A stretch of DNA of 64,000 nt, from NCBI RefSeq assembly GCF_900199545.1, contig NZ_LT962671.1, positions 2,072,155 to 2,136,154 on the forward strand. Reading direction: 5' to 3'. The first letter of the stretch is position 1, and every line of letters starts with the position of its first letter. Positions 26,010 to 35,619 of this stretch are shown piece after piece. Made by a program: the position numbers and the translations under genes. The notes beneath the pieces were generated by a model. It saw only the letters and a program-made list of their open reading frames with translations. It was not told the DNA's origin and made no database searches. The stretch is from Raoultibacter massiliensis. Its GTDB lineage: Bacteria > Actinomycetota > Coriobacteriia > Coriobacteriales > Eggerthellaceae.

Positions 26010-26984
26010 GTGAACATTAACCAGATCAAATACTTCGTATCGGTTGTCGAATGCGGCAGCTTCTCCTCAGCCGCCGCCGAACAGTTCATCACGGCCCAGG
26101 GCATGTCGAAATCGATCGCCGATCTGGAAAGCGAAATCGGCGCGCAGCTGCTCGTGAGGAAGAACCGCGGCGTCGTTCCAACGGATTTCGGATACGAGTT
26201 CTACGAGCGTGCGCAACTGGTCATGGGCTGCTACGAAGACCTTGAATCGTTTGCGCGCAACCACAGGAACAAAACGGCAGGCACATCGGTTTTCAGCGTC
26301 TACATATGCATTCCCGCCTTCGGCTCCAAAGAAAAGGTCAGCGTCAACGTTGCCAAGTTCATCAGCACCAACCTCGGAATCGAAACCGAGATCCACTTTG
26401 GCTCCAAAAGCGAATGCCTTGCGGCCCTCGACAGCGGCGATGCAGACGCGGTCATCACCATCGGCAAAGCCGACGTTGCCGGCTACGATTGCATACCCGT
26501 CGGGAAGCTTCCCTGCGGGGTCCAGATATCCAAGCGCAACCCCCTCTCGCAGCAGCCCTACATACGCCTTGCCGAGCTCGAGGGAACCAGCGTTGCCCTG
26601 TGGCCTCATTACGATTTCTTCAACGACCATGTCAAGCAGATGCTTGCCGCCAAGGGAGCGCCGATCGATCCTCGGGAAACCGATCGCTCCATTCGCAGCC
26701 TCATCAAAATGTACGCAACGGGCGGCGCCGTCATTGTCCCGCGCATCGCGGCGCTCGACGTCGACATCATGCAAACCAAACCCGTGTCGTTTCATCCCGA
26801 CGAGGGGCTCTCCGTTCCCATGTGCATCATAGGCCCCTTGGGAAGAAAGTCTCCCGCATTCCCCGCTTTCTGCAATCTGGCGGCAGCGCACAACAACAGC
26901 ACGTCGACCGCCGCGACCGAACAGACGATAGCTCAGGTCATTCCCCCTGATTCGGATACCCGCCAGAGCAAAGCCGCACGCTGA
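26010..26984 (+). CDS. LysR-family regulator 2
   Basis: A 324-residue LysR-type regulator, clearly paralogous to regulator 1 (shared block ITAQGMSKSIADLE and similar effector-domain blocks such as DAVITIGKADV). The GTG start has AGAGGAATC at good spacing. It ends at a strong bidirectional terminator shared with the convergent channel gene. The two LysR proteins probably arose by tandem duplication including the promoter, and may cross-regulate. Confidence 0.88.
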   Translation: MNINQIKYFVSVVECGSFSSAAAEQFITAQGMSKSIADLESEIGAQLLVRKNRGVVPTDFGYEFYERAQLVMGCYEDLESFARNHRNKTAGTSVFSVYICIPAFGSKEKVSVNVAKFISTNLGIETEIHFGSKSECLAALDSGDADAVITIGKADVAGYDCIPVGKLPCGVQISKRNPLSQQPYIRLAELEGTSVALWPHYDFFNDHVKQMLAAKGAPIDPRETDRSIRSLIKMYATGGAVIVPRIAALDVDIMQTKPVSFHPDEGLSVPMCIIGPLGRKSPAFPAFCNLAAAHNNSTSTAATEQTIAQVIPPDSDTRQSKAAR

Positions 26985-27015
26985 GGCCGCTTGCCGAGCG
27001 CGTCTGCGAGCAACG

Positions 27016-27050
27016 AAGGAAGGGCGCCCCGTTGAGGAGCGCCCTTCCTT
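27016..27050. terminator. Bidirectional terminator between LysR 2 and the channel gene
   Basis: A perfect 12-bp stem (AAGGAAGGGCGC/GCGCCCTTCCTT) with an 11-base loop, lying between convergent genes. Confidence 0.85.
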
Positions 27051-27078
27051 GCAGATACCGGCGATGCGACGCAATCGG

Positions 27079-28239
27079 CTACAGCATCGACGACAACGGC
27101 AGCGCCAGATTGCCCACCACGACGAGAACGACGAACAGAGCAAGCATGACGCGTCCGTAGAACTGGGCGAACGCTTCGCTTCCATGCTCTTTGCGAATCG
27201 CGTTGATGCTGATGACAACCGATGTTCCCGCAATGATGATTCCCACGCCGAACAGGTTTCCGTACTCGAGCAAGCCCATCTGCAACGCATCGGGAACCAG
27301 GTTCGCGCCCACCATGATGTTCGAGACCGAGCCGAAGAACGCCGCACCGATCATGCCGAGCGGATCGACCCGCCTGAACGTGCATATATAGAGGCAGAGC
27401 AGTATCCACGCCGTCGTGCCGTAAAGGGCGATGAAGCACTTGATGAAAAGGCCGATGCCTTCGCGGTTGATTTCAAGCTGCGCCATAACCTCGGTCTTGT
27501 AGACCGAACTGTTGTCACCGTATTCATCGAAGGCGGGATTGAGCAACGGGTCATCGTAAGCGATGACCGCCTGCGCCACATCGAAGCGCGTCAGCTGATA
27601 CCCCGTTATTCCGAGATTCGGGTTCGTATAGCTCTCGTCGGCGGCGGCAACGAGCACGATGCTGTTCACGTTTTCGGAAGGCTCCAAGTAAATGCGCAAC
27701 TGGTGCGATTCAAGCGGGAAACGAGGCGTCCAGAACTGCTTGTTGATCACCACATCGTAGCGAATAAGCTGATAGTTCGTACTTCCCTCGTGATATTCAT
27801 CCAAAAGGGTAAGCCCGTTTGTCTTTCCCTTGTAGAAATGAACGGTCTCATTGGTGGCGAAATCGAGTTCGGGATCGCCTTCCCAGCGGTATCCCACCTG
27901 CAAGACAACCTCGAACTGCGAGTTCTTTATGTCAACCGCACGCACCTGCTCAAGGTAAACGGCGGTCTCCACGTGCGTCGCATCGCCCGAAAACTCTTCG
28001 ACCTTTTCCTGCAGCTCTGGTGAAACCTCCTGCAGATACTGATTCCAGTATGCATCTTCCGCAACCTTGTCCTGGTACAGCTGGCAACAGGTCGCGATAA
28101 GGAAAATGCCGAATATCAAAACGACCGCCGCAATGCTACCGAAAAGCCGCCGCCTCTGCCACGGTTCCATATCATGCAACCGGTACTTCTTCTCCGGCTG
28201 CTTCTTTTCGTTCGCTTCCACCTTGCGCCCCTCTGCCAT
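27079..28239 (-). CDS. Cys-loop-receptor-like pentameric ligand-gated ion channel homologue
   Basis: A 386-residue membrane protein. After a helix at about residues 32-51 comes a beta-rich domain (about 75-255) with marks of the neurotransmitter-receptor ligand domain: VETAVYLEQVRAVDIKNSQF, then VGYRWEGDPELDF, then PRFPLESHQLRIYLEP, which lines up with the YPFDSQTLHIYL stretch of the bacterial channel GLIC as I recall it, and a TGYQLTRFD stretch matching its TGWDIESF. Four helices follow (about 262-288, 295-314, 329-348, 364-381), the channel layout. The extra N-terminal helix is unusual. The start at 28239 has GGGAGG 10 bases upstream. Ion and ligand are unknown. Confidence 0.75.
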   Translation of the reverse strand: MAEGRKVEANEKKQPEKKYRLHDMEPWQRRRLFGSIAAVVLIFGIFLIATCCQLYQDKVAEDAYWNQYLQEVSPELQEKVEEFSGDATHVETAVYLEQVRAVDIKNSQFEVVLQVGYRWEGDPELDFATNETVHFYKGKTNGLTLLDEYHEGSTNYQLIRYDVVINKQFWTPRFPLESHQLRIYLEPSENVNSIVLVAAADESYTNPNLGITGYQLTRFDVAQAVIAYDDPLLNPAFDEYGDNSSVYKTEVMAQLEINREGIGLFIKCFIALYGTTAWILLCLYICTFRRVDPLGMIGAAFFGSVSNIMVGANLVPDALQMGLLEYGNLFGVGIIIAGTSVVISINAIRKEHGSEAFAQFYGRVMLALFVVLVVVGNLALPLSSML

Positions 28240-28525
28240 ACGTTCGATTCCTCCCATTTTTGCAGCAGGCCAAACATCGATCGCTTCAACCCGCATTTAT
28301 ATCCGAGTCGTGTATTCTAGCGTCGTCCCCTGGGCGTGTCTCTCGTTCGGTCTCCGTTTCAACGAGAAGTTGGACGCCGCACCCGTTCAACGAATCGATG
28401 ACCGAACGGCGCAACGCACTTCACATCGTTCGGCCTTTCGTATAATCAATGGAATTGCAGGCCGTACAGCAACGAACCGCGTCGTCGAACGCAAGCGCCC
28501 GCAGAAGCCCGAAGGAGAACCCGCC

Positions 28526-29449
28526 ATGCCAGCACTCTATCGGATCACCGATCGCCTCGAAGCCATCGATCCCCAGCAAAAGACCAACCCCTCGGAGCTC
28601 ATTGTTGAAGTGCTGCGAACCGAAGAGCTCGGCTCCATCGGCATCGGCGACGCGGATGCGCTCGAATCGCTTCGCAGCCTTGCTGCGTCTCAAAGCTCCT
28701 ACGTCGATGTGTTCCCCGACTGCATGATCGGCTCTCTTTCCATACCGAACAAAGCGCAGCTGCTCGAAGACCCTTCGTGCTTCGGCTTCTATCTCGATGC
28801 AACGCGCCTTATCTTCGTCGACGACGGAGATCTTTGCGAATCGATTCTCAACGAGATAGCGAAAGCCCGCAGAGCGCAGAATCCGACGATCGCCCGCGTG
28901 CTCTACGAGTTTTTGAAGTTCGCCGTGAAGGACGACACCCTGTTTTTAGCCGACGTCGAAGAAAGGCTCGGCGATACCGAAGAGAGCATCCTCAACCGAA
29001 AACGGCACGTGACGAACCACCACATGCTGCAAATCAGAAGGAAGATACTGCGCCTCGATAGCTACTACCAACAGCTTTCGGATATGAGCAGCATCATGAG
29101 CGACGACGAGCATCACCTGCTCACCAAGGAGGAGCGGCGGCTGTTCCACCTGTTCTCCCAGCAGACCGACCGGCTTATGCAGCGCGCCCAATCGCTCAAA
29201 GACTACAGCCTTCAGCTGCGCGAGCTTTTTCAGATGCAAATAGACACCCAACAAAACGAAATCATGCGATGGTTCACGGTCATCACGACCATCTTCGTGC
29301 CGCTCACTCTTATCACCAGCTGGTACGGCATGAACTTCCAAAACATGCCCGAGCTCGCCTCGCCGTTCGCCTACCCCGCCATCATCGCCATCTGCGTCGT
29401 GCTCGTAATTGTCGAGCTGCGCTTTTTCAGAAAGAAGAAATGGCTCTGA
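28526..29449 (+). CDS. corA: CorA-family divalent cation transporter
   Basis: A 307-residue protein with a large cytoplasmic N-terminal part of helices and strands and two C-terminal membrane helices. The signature GMN motif (YGMNF, residues 268-270) follows the first helix. The family forms pentameric Mg2+ channels, though some members carry Zn2+ or Co2+. I chose the ATG at 28526 because GAAGGAG precedes it; the longer upstream frame looks non-coding. It converges with the uracil-DNA glycosylase gene with only 37 bp between the stops. The start of the channel gene lies upstream on the other strand. Confidence 0.9.
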   Translation: MPALYRITDRLEAIDPQQKTNPSELIVEVLRTEELGSIGIGDADALESLRSLAASQSSYVDVFPDCMIGSLSIPNKAQLLEDPSCFGFYLDATRLIFVDDGDLCESILNEIAKARRAQNPTIARVLYEFLKFAVKDDTLFLADVEERLGDTEESILNRKRHVTNHHMLQIRRKILRLDSYYQQLSDMSSIMSDDEHHLLTKEERRLFHLFSQQTDRLMQRAQSLKDYSLQLRELFQMQIDTQQNEIMRWFTVITTIFVPLTLITSWYGMNFQNMPELASPFAYPAIIAICVVLVIVELRFFRKKKWL

Positions 29450-29486
29450 GCCCCATGCCGCTCACGCCCGAGGACAAGGCCCGCAC

Positions 29487-30140
29487 CTAGGCCTCCTCGC
29501 CGCCAAACGCCAGCTGCTCGGCTTCGGGCTCGCGCTTAGCCGGCTCGATCGATTTCGGATCGGGCGTTTCGGCCAGCAGTGCGCCGAGCGTGCGGAAATC
29601 CGTTTCCATGACATCGCGCTTGCTTCGATCGTAAATCGCCGCCGCCGGATGGAAGATCGGAAACACCTTGAACTTCCCCGCCCGCTGAAGCTTGCCGTGC
29701 AGCCGCGTGATGCCCACATCGGTCTTGAGAATGAACTTGGTTGAGAAATTGCCGAGCGTCACGATGAATTCCGGATCGATCGTGCGCGTTTGCTCGCGCA
29801 GGTACGGCGTGCACAGCTGGATCTCCTCGGGCTGCGGATCGCGATTTCCCGGCGGGCGGCACTTGAGCACGTTTGCGATGTAGATATCCTCGCGCTTGAG
29901 GCCCGCAAAAGCAAGGAGCTCGTTGAGGTACTGGCCCGCCGCGCCCACGAACGGCTCGCCCTGGAGATCTTCGTTTTTCCCTGGAGCCTCACCGACGATC
30001 ATAACGCGAGCCTGCGGATTCCCCACCCCGAATACGATTTGCGTGCGGCCCTCGCATAACGCACATTTCCTGCACGCTTCAACTTCGGCCCTAATCTGAT
30101 CCAAAGGAATATGCGGTTTCTTCATAGCTGTCCGTTCCAT
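29487..30140 (-). CDS. Family 4 uracil-DNA glycosylase
   Basis: A 217-residue protein of the iron-sulfur uracil-DNA glycosylase family, which removes uracil from DNA. The markers are CRKCALCEGRTQIVFG (cysteines for the [4Fe-4S] cluster, with further Cys at NVLKCRPPGNRDPQ and QLCTPYLREQ), the catalytic block VGEAPGKNEDLQGEPFVGAAG, and the C-terminal IFHPAAAI. Start choice is between 30140 (GAGGG, 10 bases) and 30125 (Met-Lys-Lys); both give a complete domain. It lies about 110 bp downstream of alr. Confidence 0.9.
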   Translation of the reverse strand: MERTAMKKPHIPLDQIRAEVEACRKCALCEGRTQIVFGVGNPQARVMIVGEAPGKNEDLQGEPFVGAAGQYLNELLAFAGLKREDIYIANVLKCRPPGNRDPQPEEIQLCTPYLREQTRTIDPEFIVTLGNFSTKFILKTDVGITRLHGKLQRAGKFKVFPIFHPAAAIYDRSKRDVMETDFRTLGALLAETPDPKSIEPAKREPEAEQLAFGGEEA

Positions 30141-30250
30141 CGTCGTTTTACCCTCGATGCGCGCATCGCCGCCCGAAACGCCTTCGGGAGCCTTTCCCGT
30201 ACCCGCCACACGCCGATGCTCCTCGATGCGGCGCATGCTCACCGAGCCGC

Positions 30251-31525
30251 TCATACGTATATTCGCGGCATCCGATGCGAAAAGCCGATGACGATCTCGT
30301 GCGGCACCGTGCCGAGCATGTTCGCCATATCGTCGACCGTCACGATCGAATCGCCCTGCCGCCCGACGACGACGACCTCGTCGCCTATCTGCGGATCGAG
30401 CCTGCGTCGGTTCCCGTATACGCGCATATCCACCTCGAACATACACTGGTCCATGCAGATGTTGCCGACCTGGCGACACCGTTGCCCATCAAGGATCACA
30501 TCGATTCTGCCTGAAAGCTCGCGGCGATACCCGTCGGCGTAGCCAAGCGGCAACGTGCATATCTTCACGCTGCCGGGGCTTCGGTACTGCATCCCGTAGC
30601 TCACGCCCTCGCTCATGGGCACCAGTTTGACCTCGGTGATGCGTGCATGAACGCTCATGGCGGGATGGAGATCAACCATACGGCGCGTTTCCTGACACGG
30701 ATAAAACCCGTAGAGCGAGATGCCCAGGCGCGCCATGTCGAAGTGAACATCAGGGTAGCGGATGATGGCCGCCGAGTTGGCCGCATGCACGATGCCGGGA
30801 TTGATGCCCGCTGCGCGCATGGCGTTGATCGCTTCGATGAAGCGCTTCGTCTGAATCTGGAAATCGAGCGTTTCGGGGCAATCGGCTGTTGCAAAATGCG
30901 TGAACGTGCCGACCAGATCGAGCGCGCGGTGGAAGCTGACCTGCGTCATGAACTCCACGACCTCGTCGTGGCGTATGCCGATGCGGTTCATCCCGGTGTT
31001 TATCTTCAAATGGTATGGAGCCCTCACCCCGAACGCATCCGCCGCCTCGCCGTACTGTATGGCGAACTCGGGCGTATAAACCGTCGGCATGATTTTGTAG
31101 GCAAGCAGGAGGGGGATGGAAGCAAGCGGCGGCTCGGCCAACACGAGGACGGGAGCGTTGATAAGCGCCTCGCGCAGCTCGATGGCTTCATCAACCGTCG
31201 CAACACCGAGGTATTCGGCACCCGAATTGAGCGCGGTTTTCGCCACCTTCACCGCACCGTGCCCGTACGCATCGGCCTTCACCACGGCCATCAGCCGTCG
31301 ACCCCGCCCGATGCATTGGCGGGCAACGCCGACGTTGTGCCTGATGGCTGCAAGGTCGACCTCGACCCACGCCCATCGGCGATCGCGTGCGGGAATAGTC
31401 GCGAGCTTTTCCGGATCAAAAGCGAGCTTCCCCGACGCCGATATGACGTCGCGCGCAAAATCGATGGGCTGCTTGACGCTTCTCTGGGAATACATGCTCG
31501 AATAATCGCTACGGTGCTCGCTCAC
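30251..31525 (-). CDS. alr: Alanine racemase
   Basis: A 424-residue PLP-dependent enzyme that makes D-alanine for peptidoglycan. The lysine-bearing motif is AVVKADAYGHGAVKVA (about residues 80-95). The TIM-barrel blocks LKINTGMNRIGI and HAANSAAIIRYP are present, as is the C-terminal catalytic tyrosine region SEGVSYGMQYRSPG. It has an N-terminal extension of about 50 residues before the usual start of the family. The start is a GTG with AGAAAGG 7 bases upstream. It is transcribed ahead of the uracil-DNA glycosylase. Confidence 0.93.
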   Translation of the reverse strand: MSEHRSDYSSMYSQRSVKQPIDFARDVISASGKLAFDPEKLATIPARDRRWAWVEVDLAAIRHNVGVARQCIGRGRRLMAVVKADAYGHGAVKVAKTALNSGAEYLGVATVDEAIELREALINAPVLVLAEPPLASIPLLLAYKIMPTVYTPEFAIQYGEAADAFGVRAPYHLKINTGMNRIGIRHDEVVEFMTQVSFHRALDLVGTFTHFATADCPETLDFQIQTKRFIEAINAMRAAGINPGIVHAANSAAIIRYPDVHFDMARLGISLYGFYPCQETRRMVDLHPAMSVHARITEVKLVPMSEGVSYGMQYRSPGSVKICTLPLGYADGYRRELSGRIDVILDGQRCRQVGNICMDQCMFEVDMRVYGNRRRLDPQIGDEVVVVGRQGDSIVTVDDMANMLGTVPHEIVIGFSHRMPRIYV

Positions 31526-31679
31526 GAAAAAGCCTTTCTCTTAGCTCGTCCCTAGTATAGCGCACGGGTCGACGGTGCAGCAGCGTCCGATCCGACTGCA
31601 TGAAGAATTCTCGCCTTGCAGAACCGATTTGACGCACTCGCCCGCAATCCGTTCTCCTTTCGCATGTTTCGAGCTTCGG

Positions 31680-31685
31680 TATAAT
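31680..31685 (+). promoter_or_regulatory. TATAAT element before membrane LuxR 4
   Basis: A perfect TATAAT about 22 bases before the GTG start, with a poor -35 sequence upstream (TTTCGC-like). Confidence 0.5.
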
Positions 31686-31707
31686 GTGCACGAAAGGGAG
31701 GGACGCC

Positions 31708-33189
31708 GTGACAGCCAGAAAGAGTTCATTGCTTATCGCCATAGGCTCAGGCATCAATCTAAGCCTCTACGGCATTGGCGTATGGAACGGGAGCACAACG
31801 CTGACGAACGGCGGCCTGTTCGGCTCCGCTGGTCACGAACTTATTGATTGGTATATATGGTTCGCGACAATCGGCTTGCTGGCGGGCATATTTCTCCGAG
31901 CCGCCATTTCCATGCTGACCGGATCCAACGGTCGGTTTCATGCGCAAACAACCTTCTGGGCCGTCGCCGCCGCAGCAGCATCGCTCTTAAGCGGCTTTTG
32001 GACCAGCAGCGTTCCCGCCATCTGCATCACCGCCTTTTGCACTGGATGGGCGTTCGCTTGCCTATCGGTGTTTTGGGTGGTGCAACTGCATTCCGCATCG
32101 TCCCGAACCCGTATTACCCTGCCGCTCATACTGCTCTGCTCGGCAATCATAAACGCCTGGTACGCCATCGCCCCCCAGAACCAACTGCATGCGTATCTTG
32201 GCTGCTCGCTCCTTGCATCTGCGGCCTGCAGCATTCTGCTTCTCGCTGGAAGCAGAAAAGACGACGCCCCTTCGCAGCATCGCATAACAAACGTAAGAGA
32301 GAAATACGTACCGGCCTTTTCCCGTTTCGCCGAAGTCGTCTTCTGCGTTATCGCATTGCAAATCATCGCCCCCGCCATGAACTACATGGGGCTCATGAAC
32401 ACGATAGACCCGGGCACTCAACTGGCGGTCGTCTGCGCTGCGCAAGCAACAGCCGCCATCGTTGTATTTCTCGCCTTGAAGCTGATCAACGCCCCGCTAC
32501 GCTCGGTCCAGTTCTTCAAGTACGTAACCCCCGTGCTGATCATCGCCCTTTTCCCCGTTCCGTTTGCCGGACACGCGTACTCTCTCATCATGCTATTCGC
32601 GGGCTCGTGTCTGCATTTCGTCGTGGTCAACGCATTGTTCTGGGTTGACTCCATAACGATTGCCCGTAAAGGCAATCTGGTTTTCGAATTTTTCTACGCC
32701 ACGGGACTTTTCGTTTTGATGGTTGTTTGCGTGATTCTCGAGCAGGTTATGCCGATGATCCTTCAGGCATCAAACTCGACCGAACTGCTCTTGGTGTTCG
32801 GCGTGTTTTTCTGCATCTACATACTCAGCATGGCATTCATGTTCGCACGGCGGCGCAAACGAGAGTCAGCTCATATCGAATCGCCGGCCCAATCAAGCGA
32901 CGATGAGCCGTCTTCGCTTGCGAAGCCCCTTTCGGGGAAAAGCGCTTCGGGACAGGCAATCGATTCGCAAACCGTTTCGCATATCGTCCAAGACCGGCAT
33001 CAACTCAGTGGCAGAGAGGCGGAAATCCTCGAAATGCTCTTGCGTGGCAAAAACGTTCCCGCCATTGCGGAAGAACTCGTCATATCGCAGAATACAGTGC
33101 GATCCCATGTGAAGCGCATCTACCGCGCAACCGACGTCCACACGAGACAAGAGCTCATAAGCTACTGCGAAAGCATCGACCTGACGTAA
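31708..33189 (+). CDS. Membrane LuxR-family regulator 4
   Basis: A 493-residue protein with about 12 membrane helices (residues 10-395), a polar linker rich in Ser/Ala, and a C-terminal LuxR domain (about 432-490: LSGREAEILEMLLRGKN, then QNTVRSHVKRIYRATDVHTR). I chose the GTG at 31708 because AAGGGAGGG precedes it; an ATG 24 bases earlier sits next to the -10 element. It lies 118 bp upstream of the exported OYE-type flavoprotein and in the same direction, which makes that gene its likely target. Confidence 0.87.
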   Translation: MTARKSSLLIAIGSGINLSLYGIGVWNGSTTLTNGGLFGSAGHELIDWYIWFATIGLLAGIFLRAAISMLTGSNGRFHAQTTFWAVAAAAASLLSGFWTSSVPAICITAFCTGWAFACLSVFWVVQLHSASSRTRITLPLILLCSAIINAWYAIAPQNQLHAYLGCSLLASAACSILLLAGSRKDDAPSQHRITNVREKYVPAFSRFAEVVFCVIALQIIAPAMNYMGLMNTIDPGTQLAVVCAAQATAAIVVFLALKLINAPLRSVQFFKYVTPVLIIALFPVPFAGHAYSLIMLFAGSCLHFVVVNALFWVDSITIARKGNLVFEFFYATGLFVLMVVCVILEQVMPMILQASNSTELLLVFGVFFCIYILSMAFMFARRRKRESAHIESPAQSSDDEPSSLAKPLSGKSASGQAIDSQTVSHIVQDRHQLSGREAEILEMLLRGKNVPAIAEELVISQNTVRSHVKRIYRATDVHTRQELISYCESIDLT

Positions 33190-33307
33190 AATCACCTAGG
33201 TTACCGTCGAATCACCCATTTTGAGACACGCCTCCCCTGTCCGAAATCTTACTCTTGTTGAGCCCCAAGGGGGCAAAGACACAAAGAGGAATGAGGAGGA
33301 TCTTATT

Positions 33308-35557
33308 ATGGGAAGCATATCAAGACGTTCTTTTCTGGCTGGCTCCGCATTGACTGCAGGCGCGTTTGCCTCGTTTGGCATTGCAGGATGCGCTCCAAAG
33401 GAGCCCCAGACCGTAGCGGAGGATGGCGCCGTGGGAGCCGCCAGCAGCACCGATACGCGCACTCACGCCGCAAACCTCAACCCCCAGACCGATCAACCCG
33501 AAGTCGCCAACGGCACGTGCCCCTCGCTTTTCACCGGATGGTCCATGGGCTCGCTCGAACTTCCCAATCGCATCGTTAAATCAGCCGCTGGATATATCGG
33601 CGTCACTTCCCAGGGAATCCTCGGCGACCTGCATCTGCAACATTACGCCTCGCTTGCCAAAGGTGGCGCGGGGATTGTCTACTGCGATGATTTCGCCGAG
33701 CTGTACGACCATTTCAAAGCCATTCCCGACGTGGGCAAGTTTGTCGACTGGACAGAAGACGACTTGAAAGCCTTCACGCAGAACATTCACGACAACGGAA
33801 GCCTCGCCGGTTATCAGCTTGCCACGATGGGTCTCGTCTTCAGCGGCTTCGAGGAAGACCCCAACGCCTTGTTTCAGTCATCGGATTGCATGGATATGAC
33901 CGCCCAGGAAATCCAAGACCTCATCGCGGACACAATCAAGGCGGCAGGCGTGCTCAAAAATTGCGGTTTCGATTGCGTTGAAATCAACGCCGCAGGCGAG
34001 AACATCGGCCAAACCTTCATGTCGCGCAACCGCAACAAACGAGACGACGAATACGGGCCGCAGACCTTCGAAAACCGCACCAGATTCGTATGCGAAGTCG
34101 TCAAAGGAATAAAAGATACATGCGGCGCAGATTACCCAGTGCAGGTTCTCATCAACGGCGTTGAGGAAAACGACAAGAACGTCGGAGACAACGCCCTCTT
34201 TACCACGGTAGAAGAGAACAAAGCGATGTGCAAACTCATCGAAGAAGCAGGTGCCGACTCTCTCCATGTTCGTATCGGGCCTTGCGGTATGCACGTTGCG
34301 GAATTTGCAGGCGATCTGTATTTTGCCGGCTTCGGCATCGAGGGGACCACAGGTTACGGCACCCAGTTCGATTTCGAGCGCCATTGGCAGGGGATGCTCA
34401 AGAGCGACCGCTCCGGCTTGGGAATCATGACAAAAGCGGCAGCCGAAATAAAGAAGGCCGTTTCCATTCCCGTTGGTGCCGTTACTTACATGGATCCTGC
34501 ACGTGACCCCGAGTTTTTCGAAAAGCTTGTCGCCGAAAACGAGCTTGACTTCATCCTCATGAACCGCCCCTTGAGCGTAGATCCCGAGTACCTCATCAAA
34601 CTGCAAGAAGGGCGCCTCGATGAAATTCGCCCTTGCACGCGCTGCATGCACTGCCACTGGGACGCCAGCGGAGATGGCAGTCTCACATTCAGCTGCCGTA
34701 CAAACGCCGCACATCCCTTCAGGTTTGCCTCCGGCCAGCTCACGGGAAGCTATCAGCCGGAGCCTGCCGAAACCGCCAAGAACGTACTTGTAGTGGGAGC
34801 GGGCCCGGCCGGCATGGAAGCAGCACGGGTGGCAGCCGAACGGGGACATCATGTAACGCTCTGCGAACGGAAGAGTTCTCTTGGCGGCCTTCTGCCATTT
34901 GCCAGCAACGTAAAGGGCCCGCACGAGAACCTGGCTCCCTTCAAGACCTACCTCGAAAAACAACTCGAGGTTTCCGGGGTAGAGGTCATCACCAACCAAG
35001 AAGCCGATGCCGACTTTATCAACAAGCAGAATCCCGACGCAGTGGTTATCGCCGTAGGCAGCAAGCGCGACACGCTCGGACTTTCGGAGACCAGTGGCAC
35101 AAACGTTGTCTCCATCGATGATTTCATGACCTCCGAAATTGCCGACAACGTCGTGGTGGTAGGTTCAAACGCCCAAGCCATCGACGTCGTCATGTACCTG
35201 ATTGCCCAAGGCAAGCACGTTCAAGTCGTGACCCCCAGCGCAGCGAGCGAAATCGGCGCAGGGCACTCTTACTGGATCAAGACGTACACGCAGCCCATCA
35301 TCAAGGCCCTTGGCACCCGCTTCTGGCCCGAAGCGACCGTCTCCAGCATCGGAGATGGCACCGTTACCGTCACTTCCGATTCCGGTGTCGAAGTCGAGCT
35401 GGCATGCGGCACGGTTATCGAAGCGTTGGACGGTCTTCCGAACACCGATCTCGCCCAAGGGCTATCCATGGAGGTATACACCGTGGGCGATTGCGATAAG
35501 CCGTTTAACATTGGCGAAGCCATCTGCGCAGGCAATGCTGCCGCACGGCAAATATAA
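33308..35557 (+). CDS. TAT-exported OYE-type FMN/FAD/Fe-S oxidoreductase
   Basis: A 749-residue protein with a twin-arginine signal (ISRRSFLAGSALT, residues 4-16) and lipobox-like IAGC. Next is an old-yellow-enzyme FMN barrel (about residues 75-420: LPNRIVKSAAGYIG, FDCVEINAAG, then NRNKRDDEYG). A cysteine cluster follows (CTRCMHCHWDASGDGSLTFSC, about 442-462) for a [4Fe-4S] centre, then a dinucleotide-binding fold (VLVVGAGPAGMEAARVAAER). The layout is that of 2,4-dienoyl-CoA reductase and BaiCD/BaiH, which are normally cytoplasmic; the export signal is the odd part. Ribosome site GAGGAGG. Substrate unknown. Confidence 0.88.
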   Translation: MGSISRRSFLAGSALTAGAFASFGIAGCAPKEPQTVAEDGAVGAASSTDTRTHAANLNPQTDQPEVANGTCPSLFTGWSMGSLELPNRIVKSAAGYIGVTSQGILGDLHLQHYASLAKGGAGIVYCDDFAELYDHFKAIPDVGKFVDWTEDDLKAFTQNIHDNGSLAGYQLATMGLVFSGFEEDPNALFQSSDCMDMTAQEIQDLIADTIKAAGVLKNCGFDCVEINAAGENIGQTFMSRNRNKRDDEYGPQTFENRTRFVCEVVKGIKDTCGADYPVQVLINGVEENDKNVGDNALFTTVEENKAMCKLIEEAGADSLHVRIGPCGMHVAEFAGDLYFAGFGIEGTTGYGTQFDFERHWQGMLKSDRSGLGIMTKAAAEIKKAVSIPVGAVTYMDPARDPEFFEKLVAENELDFILMNRPLSVDPEYLIKLQEGRLDEIRPCTRCMHCHWDASGDGSLTFSCRTNAAHPFRFASGQLTGSYQPEPAETAKNVLVVGAGPAGMEAARVAAERGHHVTLCERKSSLGGLLPFASNVKGPHENLAPFKTYLEKQLEVSGVEVITNQEADADFINKQNPDAVVIAVGSKRDTLGLSETSGTNVVSIDDFMTSEIADNVVVVGSNAQAIDVVMYLIAQGKHVQVVTPSAASEIGAGHSYWIKTYTQPIIKALGTRFWPEATVSSIGDGTVTVTSDSGVEVELACGTVIEALDGLPNTDLAQGLSMEVYTVGDCDKPFNIGEAICAGNAAARQI

Positions 35558-35577
35558 CGAGAACCCAGCCAAATGTT

Positions 35578-35602
35578 CAAGGCGCCCGCAAAGGGCGCCT
35601 TG
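35578..35602. terminator. Hairpin between the OYE-type gene and mogA
   Basis: A perfect 10-bp stem (CAAGGCGCCC/GGGCGCCTTG) with a GCAAA loop, between convergent genes. No U-run follows. Confidence 0.7.
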
Positions 35603-35619
35603 GCGCTTTCGCAGAAAGC

